18,496 nt of DNA, taken from the NCBI GenBank assembly GCA_945911685.1, contig CAMEAW010000048.1, positions 1-18,496 of the forward strand, written 5' to 3'. Source of the DNA: Bordetella parapertussis. GTDB taxonomy: Bacteria > Pseudomonadota > Gammaproteobacteria > Burkholderiales > Burkholderiaceae_B. Of this stretch, positions 6,583-14,098 are shown piece after piece (the stretch's first letter is position 1; each line of letters begins with the position of its first letter). Below the pieces are notes generated by a model, which worked only from the letters and a program-made list of their open reading frames with translations, was not told the DNA's origin and searched no databases. A program made the position numbers and the translations under genes.

Positions 6583-8868
6583 TTACTTGCCTTCCATGCG
6601 CCAGACCCCATCCCAGACGCCCTCTGGGGGATGCTGCTGCAGCAGTTCACAGCGGTCAATGTAGATCTGAGACAGCTTATCTTCAGGATTAAAGCCAAGC
6701 GCCTGCTCAAAGGCCTTAATCGCCAAATCAAACTCGCCGCGGCGATACTTCGCGATCCCATCCCTAAAGTGGCTGACCACATCCATCAAGTTCGGAAACG
6801 TCTGCTCAGTGTGGTAATCAAGTACTTCAAACACCGCAACGGGTTGAGTTTTACCCTTCACAACAACCAAATCCACCTCGCGCATGCGATAAGTGCCGCG
6901 CAATTTCTTTTGCGTGAACTCACTTATCAAAATCTTGGCTGCGTACTGTTTACAAGCCGACTCAAGACGAGCAGCCAAATTCACTCCGTCACCAATGATG
7001 GTGTAATCCATCCGCTTCTTAGCGCCGATATTGCCCGACACCACCACATCCGTATTTAAGCCAATCCCAATATTGATTGGCTTTTTGCCTTCGCTCAAAC
7101 GGATCACATTCCAGTCAGCCAAGCGCGTGATCATCGAGATCGACGTGCGCACTGCCCGATCTTCATCATCACTGTGCGCAACCGGGATCCCAAAGGCAGC
7201 CATGACGGCATCACCGATAAACTTATCCAGCATGCCGTCTTCTTGGCGCAAACAGTCGACCATGATTTCAAAATATTCATTCAGCATGCTGACCGTCGCT
7301 TGTGGGCCAAGCTCTTCGGTGATGGTCGTAAAACCCCTGATGTCCGAAAATAAAACAGTAGCGGGCACGCTAACTCCACCCATTGAATCCGCGCCAGTTG
7401 AAAGCAGTTGATCAGCAATCGACGCATCCATGTAACGCGACATGGTCGATTTCATACGCTTTTCGCTAGAGATATCTTCGAGCATTACCATCGAACCGAG
7501 TCGCTTATGATCAGCACCTGTCAAAGGCACAATCGTCAAGTTAACTGATAGCGTCTGCGCCGCCACCTCAATCTCTGCATCCACGGTGATGTCGGCCTCA
7601 CCGGTGTCCATCACACGTTTCACCTTTTCAAGCACCCAGGCATTGGTGTCGTAAAAAAACTGTGCGAAAGGCTTGTGTACGATTTCAGCCGGAGTAGTTT
7701 GTAAGATACGCAGGCCAGCCGCATTGCACGTGACAATTTGCTCGGTCTCGTCAAGGGTCAGCACACCACTCGACATTGATTCAAGCATGCTCTCGTTGTA
7801 GTTTTTCATACTCTGCACATCAGCAAATAATTTTGCATTCTGCAAAGCAATCGAAATCTCAGAGCTAAACGCCTTAAGACGTGACTCATCTTCGGCGTTA
7901 AACGGGCCACCGTGCTTATTGAGCACCTGTGTCACACCGATCACTTTGCCTTCTTTATTGGTGATTGGTACGCAAAGCAATGAGCGCGTGAAGTAACCCG
8001 TCTTTTTATCAAAGGCGGGATTAAAGCGTAGGTCAGCATACGCATGAGGAATATTGATCACCTTGCCGCTGGTAAACACTGCACCCGCAATACCAAGATG
8101 ATTAGGCAAACGAATTTGCAGTGAATCTAAGCCCTGCCCCACCTCTGACCAAAGCTGTCCGGTCTTTTCATCGTTCAGAAACAAAGTTGAGCGATCAGCG
8201 TTTAGCATTCGGGTGATCTCACTCATCACCTTTTTTAACAGTGAAGTGATGTTGATATCAGACGTCACTTCAGAGATGACATTTAAGAATTCAATTTCTT
8301 TGGCACGAATCGCCTGAATACTTTCAATGAATTGCGCATTTTGCAACGCTAGCGAGGCTTGCGTTATCATTTTTTCAAGCAAGCTCAGATCAACTTTTGT
8401 GAAGCGCCCTTTTTGCTTATTCAATAACTGGGCCACACCAATCACGTTACCGTTACCAGCACGAATCGGCACACACAAAATACTACGGGTGACGAATCCT
8501 GTTTGCTCATCAATGGTTTGATTAAAACGTGGGTCGTCGTACGGGTCAAGAATGATCAGACTTTCTTGCGTGGTGAATACACTGCCGGCAATACCACTGC
8601 TATTTAGAATACGAATTTCGTGACGTAAATGGCCTTGAGCCACTCTTGAATACAACTCATTAGTGGTTGGATCATTCAAGAAGATGGTGCCACGCTCGGC
8701 ATTTAACCCGCGCGTTGCGATCTCGACAAAGGCATTTAGCACCTCATCAAGATTACCAAAGGCCGACATCTGATTCGAAAGCTTGAGTAAGAAATCAGAT
8801 AGATGCAGACGCTGTTCGAGCTTCGTAAGCGAAGTTGAACTCTTAGTTTTCAGTGCTGATGTTTTCAT
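6583..8868 (-). CDS. Class III adenylate cyclase with GAF-GAF-PAS sensory domains
   Basis: This protein very likely makes cAMP from ATP under control of two GAF domains and a PAS domain. The order over 761 residues is GAF1 (about 40-180), GAF2 (about 205-345), PAS (about 355-465), cyclase homology domain (about 500-685) and a helical TPR-like tail (about 695-745). Metal-binding aspartates are D509 (FSDIRGFT) and D553 (IGDAVMAAFG). The purine-specifying pair is K549 and T623, the Lys/Thr set of class IIIb adenylate cyclases such as Anabaena CyaB1. The transition-state residues are N630 and R634 (VNLAARLE). GAF2 carries a full NKFDE motif (N317, K318, F323, D327, E328), the signature of cyclic-nucleotide-binding GAF domains. 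GAF1 has N150, K151, F156 and D160 but Leu in place of the Glu. No membrane segment is visible. The start overlaps the preceding stop (ATGA) and has only a weak AGAGA Shine-Dalgarno, so it is probably translationally coupled. Confidence 0.92.
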   Translation of the reverse strand: MKTSALKTKSSTSLTKLEQRLHLSDFLLKLSNQMSAFGNLDEVLNAFVEIATRGLNAERGTIFLNDPTTNELYSRVAQGHLRHEIRILNSSGIAGSVFTTQESLIILDPYDDPRFNQTIDEQTGFVTRSILCVPIRAGNGNVIGVAQLLNKQKGRFTKVDLSLLEKMITQASLALQNAQFIESIQAIRAKEIEFLNVISEVTSDINITSLLKKVMSEITRMLNADRSTLFLNDEKTGQLWSEVGQGLDSLQIRLPNHLGIAGAVFTSGKVINIPHAYADLRFNPAFDKKTGYFTRSLLCVPITNKEGKVIGVTQVLNKHGGPFNAEDESRLKAFSSEISIALQNAKLFADVQSMKNYNESMLESMSSGVLTLDETEQIVTCNAAGLRILQTTPAEIVHKPFAQFFYDTNAWVLEKVKRVMDTGEADITVDAEIEVAAQTLSVNLTIVPLTGADHKRLGSMVMLEDISSEKRMKSTMSRYMDASIADQLLSTGADSMGGVSVPATVLFSDIRGFTTITEELGPQATVSMLNEYFEIMVDCLRQEDGMLDKFIGDAVMAAFGIPVAHSDDEDRAVRTSISMITRLADWNVIRLSEGKKPINIGIGLNTDVVVSGNIGAKKRMDYTIIGDGVNLAARLESACKQYAAKILISEFTQKKLRGTYRMREVDLVVVKGKTQPVAVFEVLDYHTEQTFPNLMDVVSHFRDGIAKYRRGEFDLAIKAFEQALGFNPEDKLSQIYIDRCELLQQHPPEGVWDGVWRMEGK

Positions 8869-9341
8869 GTTTTCTCTGTCGCGCCCGCGCGGCTATCGTC
8901 AAGCCGCGAGCGCAAAGCTGCTGCGATCTCTTTTAATTGCGTAATTTCGTTATGCGTTCGCAAGACAACCGCTTGCACCGCGGCCTCTTTGTCTTGTCGC
9001 ATGAGCTCCATCTGGTCACGCAACTCAACGACGGCAGCCTTTAAGCTCGTTATTTCTTGGCTCGCGGCAAGAACGGCAACTTGCACCGCTTGTTCTTTTT
9101 GTTGCCCCGCCTGCTCAAGTGTTTCGCGCAAGGCAATTGCCGTATTTTTGAGCTGTGCAATTTCAGAATCGGTTGCAAGTAGGGCTTGAGACACCCGCCT
9201 AGCACTTATCGACTGCTCTTGTTCAAGCGCGTCCCTTAAGGCCGCAATCGTTGCCTTCAGATCTCGCACTTCGGCTTCGTAGTCTAGAACGGTCTCTCTC
9301 GAGGCCGTCGCACTTTGTGTACTGCTCATAGTTTGAATCAC
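8865..9341 (-). CDS. Helical protein of 36-residue tandem repeats, upstream partner of the cyclase
   Basis: I do not recognise a named family. The 158-residue protein is almost wholly predicted helix and is built from tandem repeats of exactly 36 residues: 24-59, 60-95, 96-131 and a partial fourth from 132. Each begins E-[IV]-x-x-L-K, continues with a six-residue hydrophobic/Ala run to A/E-L-R, and carries Q/E-rich spacers. No Cys, signal peptide or membrane helix is seen. The start is GTG at 9341 with AAGG about 4 nt upstream; an ATG four codons later (9329) has no Shine-Dalgarno. The stop overlaps the cyclase ATG by 4 bases (8865-8868), which argues for fixed stoichiometry. It may scaffold, oligomerise or localise the cyclase; that is inference. 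A generic coiled-coil with no specific partner remains possible. Confidence 0.8.
   Translation of the reverse strand: MIQTMSSTQSATASRETVLDYEAEVRDLKATIAALRDALEQEQSISARRVSQALLATDSEIAQLKNTAIALRETLEQAGQQKEQAVQVAVLAASQEITSLKAAVVELRDQMELMRQDKEAAVQAVVLRTHNEITQLKEIAAALRSRLDDSRAGATEKT
8868..9272 (-). repeat. 108-bp coding tandem repeat (36-residue protein units)
   Basis: Within the helical-protein gene the coding sequence repeats with a 108-bp period: 9165-9272, 9057-9164, 8949-9056 and a partial unit 8868-8948. The protein-level match is clear in the E-I-x-x-L-K starts and the L-R at unit positions 12-13. The nucleotide sequences have diverged, suggesting old duplications kept by selection on the protein. 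Confidence 0.75.
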
Positions 9342-9387
9342 AATACCTTGGCGGTCTGATGGTCTGCGACCTTTTGAAAATTATCTC

Positions 9388-9416
9388 TTGAAAGTCACCC
9401 GCTCTTGCGCTTAAAT
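9388..9416 (+). promoter_or_regulatory. Candidate sigma70 promoter of the Bug-family gene
   Basis: TTGAAA (9388-9393, five of six matches to the -35 consensus) is followed by 17 bases and TTAAAT (9411-9416, four of six for the -10). Transcription would start near 9423, inside the first of two inverted repeats (9418-9429). The leader to the ATG would be about 100 nt. Confidence 0.4.
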
Positions 9417-9417
9417 A

Positions 9418-9461
9418 CTGCAAATGCAGGCCACCCAACATAGCTTTGCACTAAATAGTGC
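9418..9461. promoter_or_regulatory. Two inverted repeats, putative operator pair
   Basis: The first dyad is CTGCA-AA-TGCAG (9418-9429) and the second is GCACTA-AA-TAGTGC (9448-9461). Both are perfect, both have AA at the centre, and their centres are 31 bp apart, about three turns of DNA. They lie in the divergent region between the repeat-protein/cyclase operon and the Bug gene. The second resembles an NtrC site (TGCAC...GTGC) but its spacing is one base short, so an unknown regulator is as likely. Confidence 0.45.
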
Positions 9462-9521
9462 CTCTTTGCGTGCCTTGCATAGAAGCCCTTTCAACGATCC
9501 AACCAAATAGATGGCTACCCC

Positions 9522-10511
9522 ATGAAACGCACATTTGTCTCAATGCTTAAGGTCATGACTATTGCCCTAGCGTCAACAGCAGGCCTGCTCAGTTCGCCGG
9601 CTGGGGCTCAAACCGCAGCCTACCCCAACAAACCGATCACCATCGTTGTTCCGTTTGGTCCAGGCACGCTCACTGATGTGCTAGCGCGTATCGTGGCCAC
9701 GAAGCTATCTGCGGCGTTGGGTCAGCCAGTGGTTGCTGAAAACAAAGCAGGCGCAGATGGCAATATCGGTGCCAATTACGTCGCCACCGCAGCTCCTGAC
9801 GGGTACACCCTGATGGTTGGCTCGACAAGCATCGGCTCGATTAACGTGACGCTGCACAAAAATATTAAATACGATCCTCAGCGCGACTTCGTCGGAATTA
9901 CCAACCTCGTGTCGGTGCCAAACGTTTTGGTGATTGGCCCCCAAGTGCAGGCTAACAACGTGAATGAGCTTCTTGCTTTGCAAAAAGCAAAAAGCTTTAG
10001 CTATGGCTCAAGCGGCGCTGGCGGCAGCATGCACTTATCGGGTGAAATTTTTAAGAAAATGGCGCAAGTTGAAATGGTGCACATTCCGTACAAAAGCAGC
10101 CCCGCCGTCATCAATGACATTCTTGGTGGCAGAGTTGAAATGATGTTCTGTAATTTGCCGATTTGCCTGTCGCTAATACAAGCGGGCAAACTGAAAGCGC
10201 TGGGCGTCACCTCAGCCAAGCGCTCTGAACTCTTGCCTGACGTACCTACAATCGCCGAGTCGGGATTGGCAGGTTACGAAGTCAGTGGTTGGTTTGGTCT
10301 GTATGCGCCTAAGGCGACACCGCCAGCAATTGTTGAGAAGTTAAATCTTGAAACGGTGAAGATCTTAAACGACCCCCAGATCAAAGCGCAATTACTTGCC
10401 CAAGGCGCAGTCACCATCGGCGACACGTCAGCGCACTTTAATCAGTACGCACAAGAAGAGCGCGTACGTTGGGCCAAAATCATTAAAGAGGCCAATATCG
10501 TGATTGATTGA
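9522..10511 (+). CDS. Bug-family tripartite tricarboxylate transporter substrate-binding protein
   Basis: This periplasmic solute receptor belongs to the TctC/Bug family, which is greatly expanded in Burkholderiales and binds carboxylates, amino acids and related small ligands. It has 329 residues, the usual size. The signal peptide covers residues 1-29, with basic KR, a hydrophobic core and AGA before Q30. The mature protein opens with the family hallmark YPNKPITIVVPFGPGTLTD, followed by GANYVATAAPDGYTLMVG and the later GKLKALGVTSAKRSELLPDVPTIAE block. There is no membrane component (TctA/TctB) nearby, as is common for orphan Bug genes, so the ligand is unknown. A four-codon frame ATG-GCT-ACC-CCA-TGA (9511-9525) overlaps the start by ATGA; it may be accidental. 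The Shine-Dalgarno is weak. It converges on the liv operon across a shared terminator. Confidence 0.92.
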   Translation: MKRTFVSMLKVMTIALASTAGLLSSPAGAQTAAYPNKPITIVVPFGPGTLTDVLARIVATKLSAALGQPVVAENKAGADGNIGANYVATAAPDGYTLMVGSTSIGSINVTLHKNIKYDPQRDFVGITNLVSVPNVLVIGPQVQANNVNELLALQKAKSFSYGSSGAGGSMHLSGEIFKKMAQVEMVHIPYKSSPAVINDILGGRVEMMFCNLPICLSLIQAGKLKALGVTSAKRSELLPDVPTIAESGLAGYEVSGWFGLYAPKATPPAIVEKLNLETVKILNDPQIKAQLLAQGAVTIGDTSAHFNQYAQEERVRWAKIIKEANIVID

Positions 10512-10515
10512 AGCC

Positions 10516-10595
10516 GTGTGATCTCGTTGCAGGCAGTGTGACCTAGTCGCGGGCAGAGTAATTTAGTGGCAGGCATTGTGATGTAGTCGTAGAGC
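10516..10595 (+). repeat. Four degenerate 20-bp direct repeats
   Basis: Immediately after the Bug stop lie four consecutive 20-base units starting at 10516, 10536, 10556 and 10576. The consensus is roughly GTGTGATNTAGTCGCAGGCA. Units 1-3 all end in GGCA, and units 2-4 share TAGT at positions 9-12. The spacing is exact but identity is moderate. Their role is unknown; they lie in the transcribed 3' region between the stop and the terminator. Confidence 0.65.
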
Positions 10596-10626
10596 AAACA
10601 CTGAGCTTGCGTCGCAGCACTCAAGC

Positions 10627-10656
10627 AAAAGAGACCGCCTTGGCGGTCTCTTTTTT
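10627..10656. terminator. Strong bidirectional intrinsic terminator
   Basis: The stem GAGACCGCC (10631-10639) and GGCGGTCTC (10642-10650) has a two-base TT loop. It is flanked by AAAA on the left and TTTTTT on the right, so both strands see a GC-rich hairpin followed by a U-run. It ends the plus-strand Bug transcript and the minus-strand liv operon. Confidence 0.93.
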
Positions 10657-10674
10657 ATCTAACAGGCAAGCATA

Positions 10675-11883
10675 TTAATCGCCATAAACCTTACCAAATA
10701 ATCTCCAGGCTTTGCCATCAAAGCGTGCTAACTGCATACGCTCGATCGGATAGAAGTCATTTGGCCCAGTTTGTACATTAATGCCAGGCAGCAACAAGGG
10801 CAGTTTCAAATCTTTAATGTTTGCGGCCTGTTTCATCACATTTTCACGAGTCAGATCATTACCCGCTTGTTTGAGTACGTACTCAAGCGTCTGAGCGTTG
10901 GTATAGCCTTGTATATAAAAACCGTCATTTTGATCTGCGGTTGGCATATATTTTTTAAACCAGGCTTGGTACTCTAAAAACGCTTTATCGTCTTTCCATT
11001 GAGGATCACTTGGATCCTTAATAAACGACGTCGTAATTAACCCAACACTATTTTCAAGACCAGCGGGAATCAAGGTTGAACCAACCGAGCTAGAGACTTG
11101 ATTTAAATAATGCGTCGGTTTCCAGTTGAGTTCAGCCATTTTTTTAATGGCCTGTGCCGCAAACTTTGGAATAGTGATGTTCAAGAACACATCAGCACCC
11201 GAGGCACGAAGCTTAACGATCTGACTATCAATCGTCGGATCGCTCGTCTCATAGCTTTCACGCGCGACGATCATATTTTTCTTATCACCAAGTCCCTCTT
11301 CAATACCGGTGATGTAATCCTTACCATAATCATCATTTTGATACAAAATCGCTATTTTTCCATTGGGCTGATTTTGTAAGATTGCCTGTGCGTAGATCTT
11401 ACCTTCGCTGTGGTAATTAGGCTGCCAACCCATTGTCCATGGAAAGTTTTTAGGATCACCCCATTTTGAAGCGCCGGTCTGCACAAAGAGCTGTGGAACC
11501 TTTCGTTGATTCATATACTTGTGAATCGCAGAGTTGGTGGGTGTACCCAGCGGAGCGAAAATCAACAACACTTTGTCTTGCTCTACTAGTCTGCGTGCTT
11601 GCTCGAGTGTTTTCGGGGGCTGATAGTTGTCATCTAAAGAAATGAACTCAATCATGCGTCCGTTAATACCGCCTTCATCATTGACTTTTTTGAAGTAAGC
11701 CGCTTGCGCTTTACCGTATGAGCTGTAAGACGATGCCGGGCCCGAATACGGATTGATATTGCCGATCTTAATGACTTTGTCAGTTACGCCTGGCCCGTAA
11801 GGCTGTGCGCAAGCAATCGTGCTTGCCAGTGCAAGACCAGCGGTCACGAAGATCGCACTTAATTTACGAAGTTCTTTTTTCAT
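10675..11883 (-). CDS. Liv-type ABC transporter periplasmic binding protein (second paralogue)
   Basis: This is a periplasmic receptor of the type I fold (Peripla_BP_6), last gene of the importer operon. The start is set at 11883, giving 402 residues. AAGGGAG lies 8 nt upstream and the protein then opens with a proper signal peptide (MKKELRKLS..., cleaved after ACA at residue 26). A longer reading from 11967 would run back into the neighbouring gene and lacks a signal. Hallmarks are IKIGNINPYSGP, YFKKVNDEGGINGR and HKYMNQRKVPQLF. It appears about 70 percent identical by eye to the gene just upstream, with differences concentrated in probable ligand-pocket loops. The ligand is unknown; amino acids are the default for the family, but aromatic or other carboxylates are also known. 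Confidence 0.9.
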   Translation of the reverse strand: MKKELRKLSAIFVTAGLALASTIACAQPYGPGVTDKVIKIGNINPYSGPASSYSSYGKAQAAYFKKVNDEGGINGRMIEFISLDDNYQPPKTLEQARRLVEQDKVLLIFAPLGTPTNSAIHKYMNQRKVPQLFVQTGASKWGDPKNFPWTMGWQPNYHSEGKIYAQAILQNQPNGKIAILYQNDDYGKDYITGIEEGLGDKKNMIVARESYETSDPTIDSQIVKLRASGADVFLNITIPKFAAQAIKKMAELNWKPTHYLNQVSSSVGSTLIPAGLENSVGLITTSFIKDPSDPQWKDDKAFLEYQAWFKKYMPTADQNDGFYIQGYTNAQTLEYVLKQAGNDLTRENVMKQAANIKDLKLPLLLPGINVQTGPNDFYPIERMQLARFDGKAWRLFGKVYGD

Positions 11884-11920
11884 AACAAATACTCCCTTAT
11901 AAAAACATATTAAATTGAAT

Positions 11921-13126
11921 CTAATCTCCGTACGTCTTACCAAACAACACCCAGGCTTTTCCATCAAATCGGGCTAACTGCATCCGCTCGATCGGATAGA
12001 AATCAGTCGCACTCGTCTGCACGTTTACGCCGGGCAAAAACAAAGGCAATCTAAAGTCATTAATACTGGCAGCTTGTTTCATGATGTTTTCACGCGTCAA
12101 ATTATTGCCTGCCTGCTTTAGAACATGCTCAACCGTCTGAGCATTCATATAACCCTGGATATAAAAGCTGTCTGTCGGATCAGCACCAGGTAAATATTTT
12201 TTAAACCACGCTTCGAACTCTAAGATCGCTTTATCGTTTTTCCACTGTGGATCGCTGGGGTCTTTAGAAAAAGAAGAGGTAATCAGACCGACGGTATTAT
12301 CAATCCCTGCTGGCATCAAAACAGCACCAATTGAGCTAGAAACTTGCCACACGTATTGTGTCGGTTTCCAGCCTAACTCAGCGATTTTTTTCATCGATTG
12401 CGCGGCGAACTTTGGCCCGCTACCGTGAATAAAAATGTCCGCCCCAGACGCTTTGAGTTTTACGATCTGACTGTCAACGGTCGGATCGGTTCCCTCGTAG
12501 GTTTCGCGCGCCACGAGCATATCTTTTCTAGCACCTAAACCTTGCTCAAGACCAATCAGCAAATCCTTACCTGAATCGTCATTTTGATAAAGCAACGCAA
12601 TCTTGCCCTTTGGTTGATTATCTAAAATCGCTTGGGCAAACACTTTGCCCTCGCTGATATAGTTAGGTTGCCAACCCATGGTCCAAGGGTAATTTTTTGG
12701 ATCACCCCATTTTGATGCACCGGTTTGCACGAAAAGCTGCGGCACCTTTTTTTGATTCATATACTTATGAATCGCAGTGTTAGGCGCGGTACCTAAGGTT
12801 GCAAAAAAGAACAGTACTTTTTCTTGCTCGACCAATTTGCGTGCATTCTCAAGCGTCTTAGGTGGTGAAAAACCATCGTCTAAAGAGATGAAATTAATCT
12901 TGCGTCCGTTGATACCACCATCGTCATTGATTTTCTTAAAATAAGCTGCTTGAGCTTTGCCGTAAGAACCATAGGCCGAAAAGGCGCCCGAATACGGATT
13001 GGTATTGCCAATTTTTATTTCTTTATCGGTTGCGCCCGGATCATAGGGTTGCGCGTTTAAGCCAAAGCTCGCAGACGTTAGCGCGACAACTGCAACTAGG
13101 GCTTTTATATGATTTATTTTTTTCAT
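11921..13126 (-). CDS. Liv-type ABC transporter periplasmic binding protein (first paralogue)
   Basis: This is the substrate receptor of the livGFHM-like importer. It has 401 residues with a signal peptide of about 25 (cleaved after LNA). It opens as PYDPGATDKEIKIGNTNPYSG, followed by the AYFKKINDDGGINGRKI and HKYMNQKKVPQLFVQTGAS blocks shared with the next gene. The ATG overlaps the stop of the livM-like gene by ATGA (13123-13126). AGGAG lies about 9 nt before it, inside the end of that gene. The tail RMQLARFDGKAW is nearly the same in both paralogues. Binding proteins are usually single in such operons, so tandem copies suggest a widened ligand range. Branched-chain amino acid specificity is not shown by the sequence. 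Confidence 0.92.
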   Translation of the reverse strand: MKKINHIKALVAVVALTSASFGLNAQPYDPGATDKEIKIGNTNPYSGAFSAYGSYGKAQAAYFKKINDDGGINGRKINFISLDDGFSPPKTLENARKLVEQEKVLFFFATLGTAPNTAIHKYMNQKKVPQLFVQTGASKWGDPKNYPWTMGWQPNYISEGKVFAQAILDNQPKGKIALLYQNDDSGKDLLIGLEQGLGARKDMLVARETYEGTDPTVDSQIVKLKASGADIFIHGSGPKFAAQSMKKIAELGWKPTQYVWQVSSSIGAVLMPAGIDNTVGLITSSFSKDPSDPQWKNDKAILEFEAWFKKYLPGADPTDSFYIQGYMNAQTVEHVLKQAGNNLTRENIMKQAASINDFRLPLFLPGVNVQTSATDFYPIERMQLARFDGKAWVLFGKTYGD

Positions 13127-14088
13127 TGTGTTTGTCTCCTTTTTTTAATTTTTTGTAAAATCCCCATCACACCATCTGGCGCAACGTAAGCCAGCGCCAA
13201 CAGCATGCCTCCATACACTGCCCACGGCGCAGACTTTGAAAGCTCGTCTGCAACGTTTGGTACAAACTGAATAAACAAAGCGCCAAAGATTGCGCCCGAT
13301 ATTGAGCCTAGGCCGCCGACAACGACTCCCACCAACAGGCTAATCGATAAAAATGCTGGGAAACTGTCTGGCGCGATATAGGCAACTGCCAACGCGCTCA
13401 GTGCACCCGCGATGCCCGTGTAGGCAGCTGATAGGCCAAAGGTGGCGGTCTTCACGAACGTTAAATTAATACCCAGGGCAGCGGCAGCAGTGGGCTGATC
13501 TCGAATCGCCACAATGGCGCGCCCCACTCGCCCAGACAGCAAATTATGAGCCAACCAAAACAGACCTAAGGCTATTGCCAAGATCACTAGGTAAAGCCAC
13601 CGATCCTCGCTGAGCTCATTGCCAAAGAGCGTTAACCCAAAGGGAGGCGTAGGCTTATCCAGAATAATTCCTTGTACCCCTCCGGTCCAATGCTCAATTC
13701 CTTTGTATTTGAGTAACTGTGGTGTCGCAATCGCCAATGCGAAGGTTGCCAGGGCCAAGTAATGGCCAGCGAGACGAAGCGCCGGAAACCCCATCAATAC
13801 ACCCATTACCAAGCAAACTACCGCGGCAACCGGTATGGTCAGATATGCCGACATGCCTACCTGCGAAATTAAGATCGCAGACGTGTAAGCGCCGACCGCA
13901 TAAAACGCCCCATGCCCTAGCGAAATCTGACCGCCATAGCCGGTCAAGATGTTCAAGCCCAGAATCGCGATTGCATAGATCAACACTAAATTCAGTTGAA
14001 ACACTCGAAAATCTTCAAGTACGAAGGGGAGCAAGACTGCGGCAAACACAGCGACCGCTAAGATTATTTTTTTGGAAATGGCAGACAT
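13123..14088 (-). CDS. livM: Liv-type ABC transporter permease, LivM-like
   Basis: This integral inner-membrane permease pairs with LivH. It has 321 residues from the preferred start at 14088 (MSAISKKII...), which has AGAGAG 5 nt upstream and begins 10 nt after the livH stop. A longer start at 14136 would add 16 residues and overlap livH by 38 bases without any Shine-Dalgarno. About eight to ten hydrophobic segments are visible. The LivM signature LNILTGYGGQISLGHGAFYAVGAYTS lies near residues 45-70 of this start (quoted pieces: GYGGQISLGHG). The family EAA-like loop is seen around GRAIVAIRDQPTAAAALGIN. It overlaps the first binding-protein gene by 4 bases. Confidence 0.9.
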   Translation of the reverse strand: MSAISKKIILAVAVFAAVLLPFVLEDFRVFQLNLVLIYAIAILGLNILTGYGGQISLGHGAFYAVGAYTSAILISQVGMSAYLTIPVAAVVCLVMGVLMGFPALRLAGHYLALATFALAIATPQLLKYKGIEHWTGGVQGIILDKPTPPFGLTLFGNELSEDRWLYLVILAIALGLFWLAHNLLSGRVGRAIVAIRDQPTAAAALGINLTFVKTATFGLSAAYTGIAGALSALAVAYIAPDSFPAFLSISLLVGVVVGGLGSISGAIFGALFIQFVPNVADELSKSAPWAVYGGMLLALAYVAPDGVMGILQKIKKRRQTQ

Positions 14089-14098
14089 GTTGGCTCTC

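Noticed and set aside
9446..9462. An NtrC binding site at TTTGCACTAAATAGTGCC.
   Set aside because: The half-sites resemble TGCAC/GTGCA but are one base too close, and no sigma54 promoter (GG-N10-GC) was seen nearby; kept only as an unnamed dyad.
9511..9525. A four-codon leader peptide (ATG to TGA) overlapping the Bug start.
   Set aside because: It has no ribosome binding site and such a short frame arises easily by chance; mentioned only in the Bug entry.
11884..11967. An upstream start adding 28 residues to the second binding protein.
   Set aside because: It would overlap the preceding gene, lacks a signal peptide at its N-terminus, and the internal ATG at 11883 has a strong Shine-Dalgarno and signal sequence.
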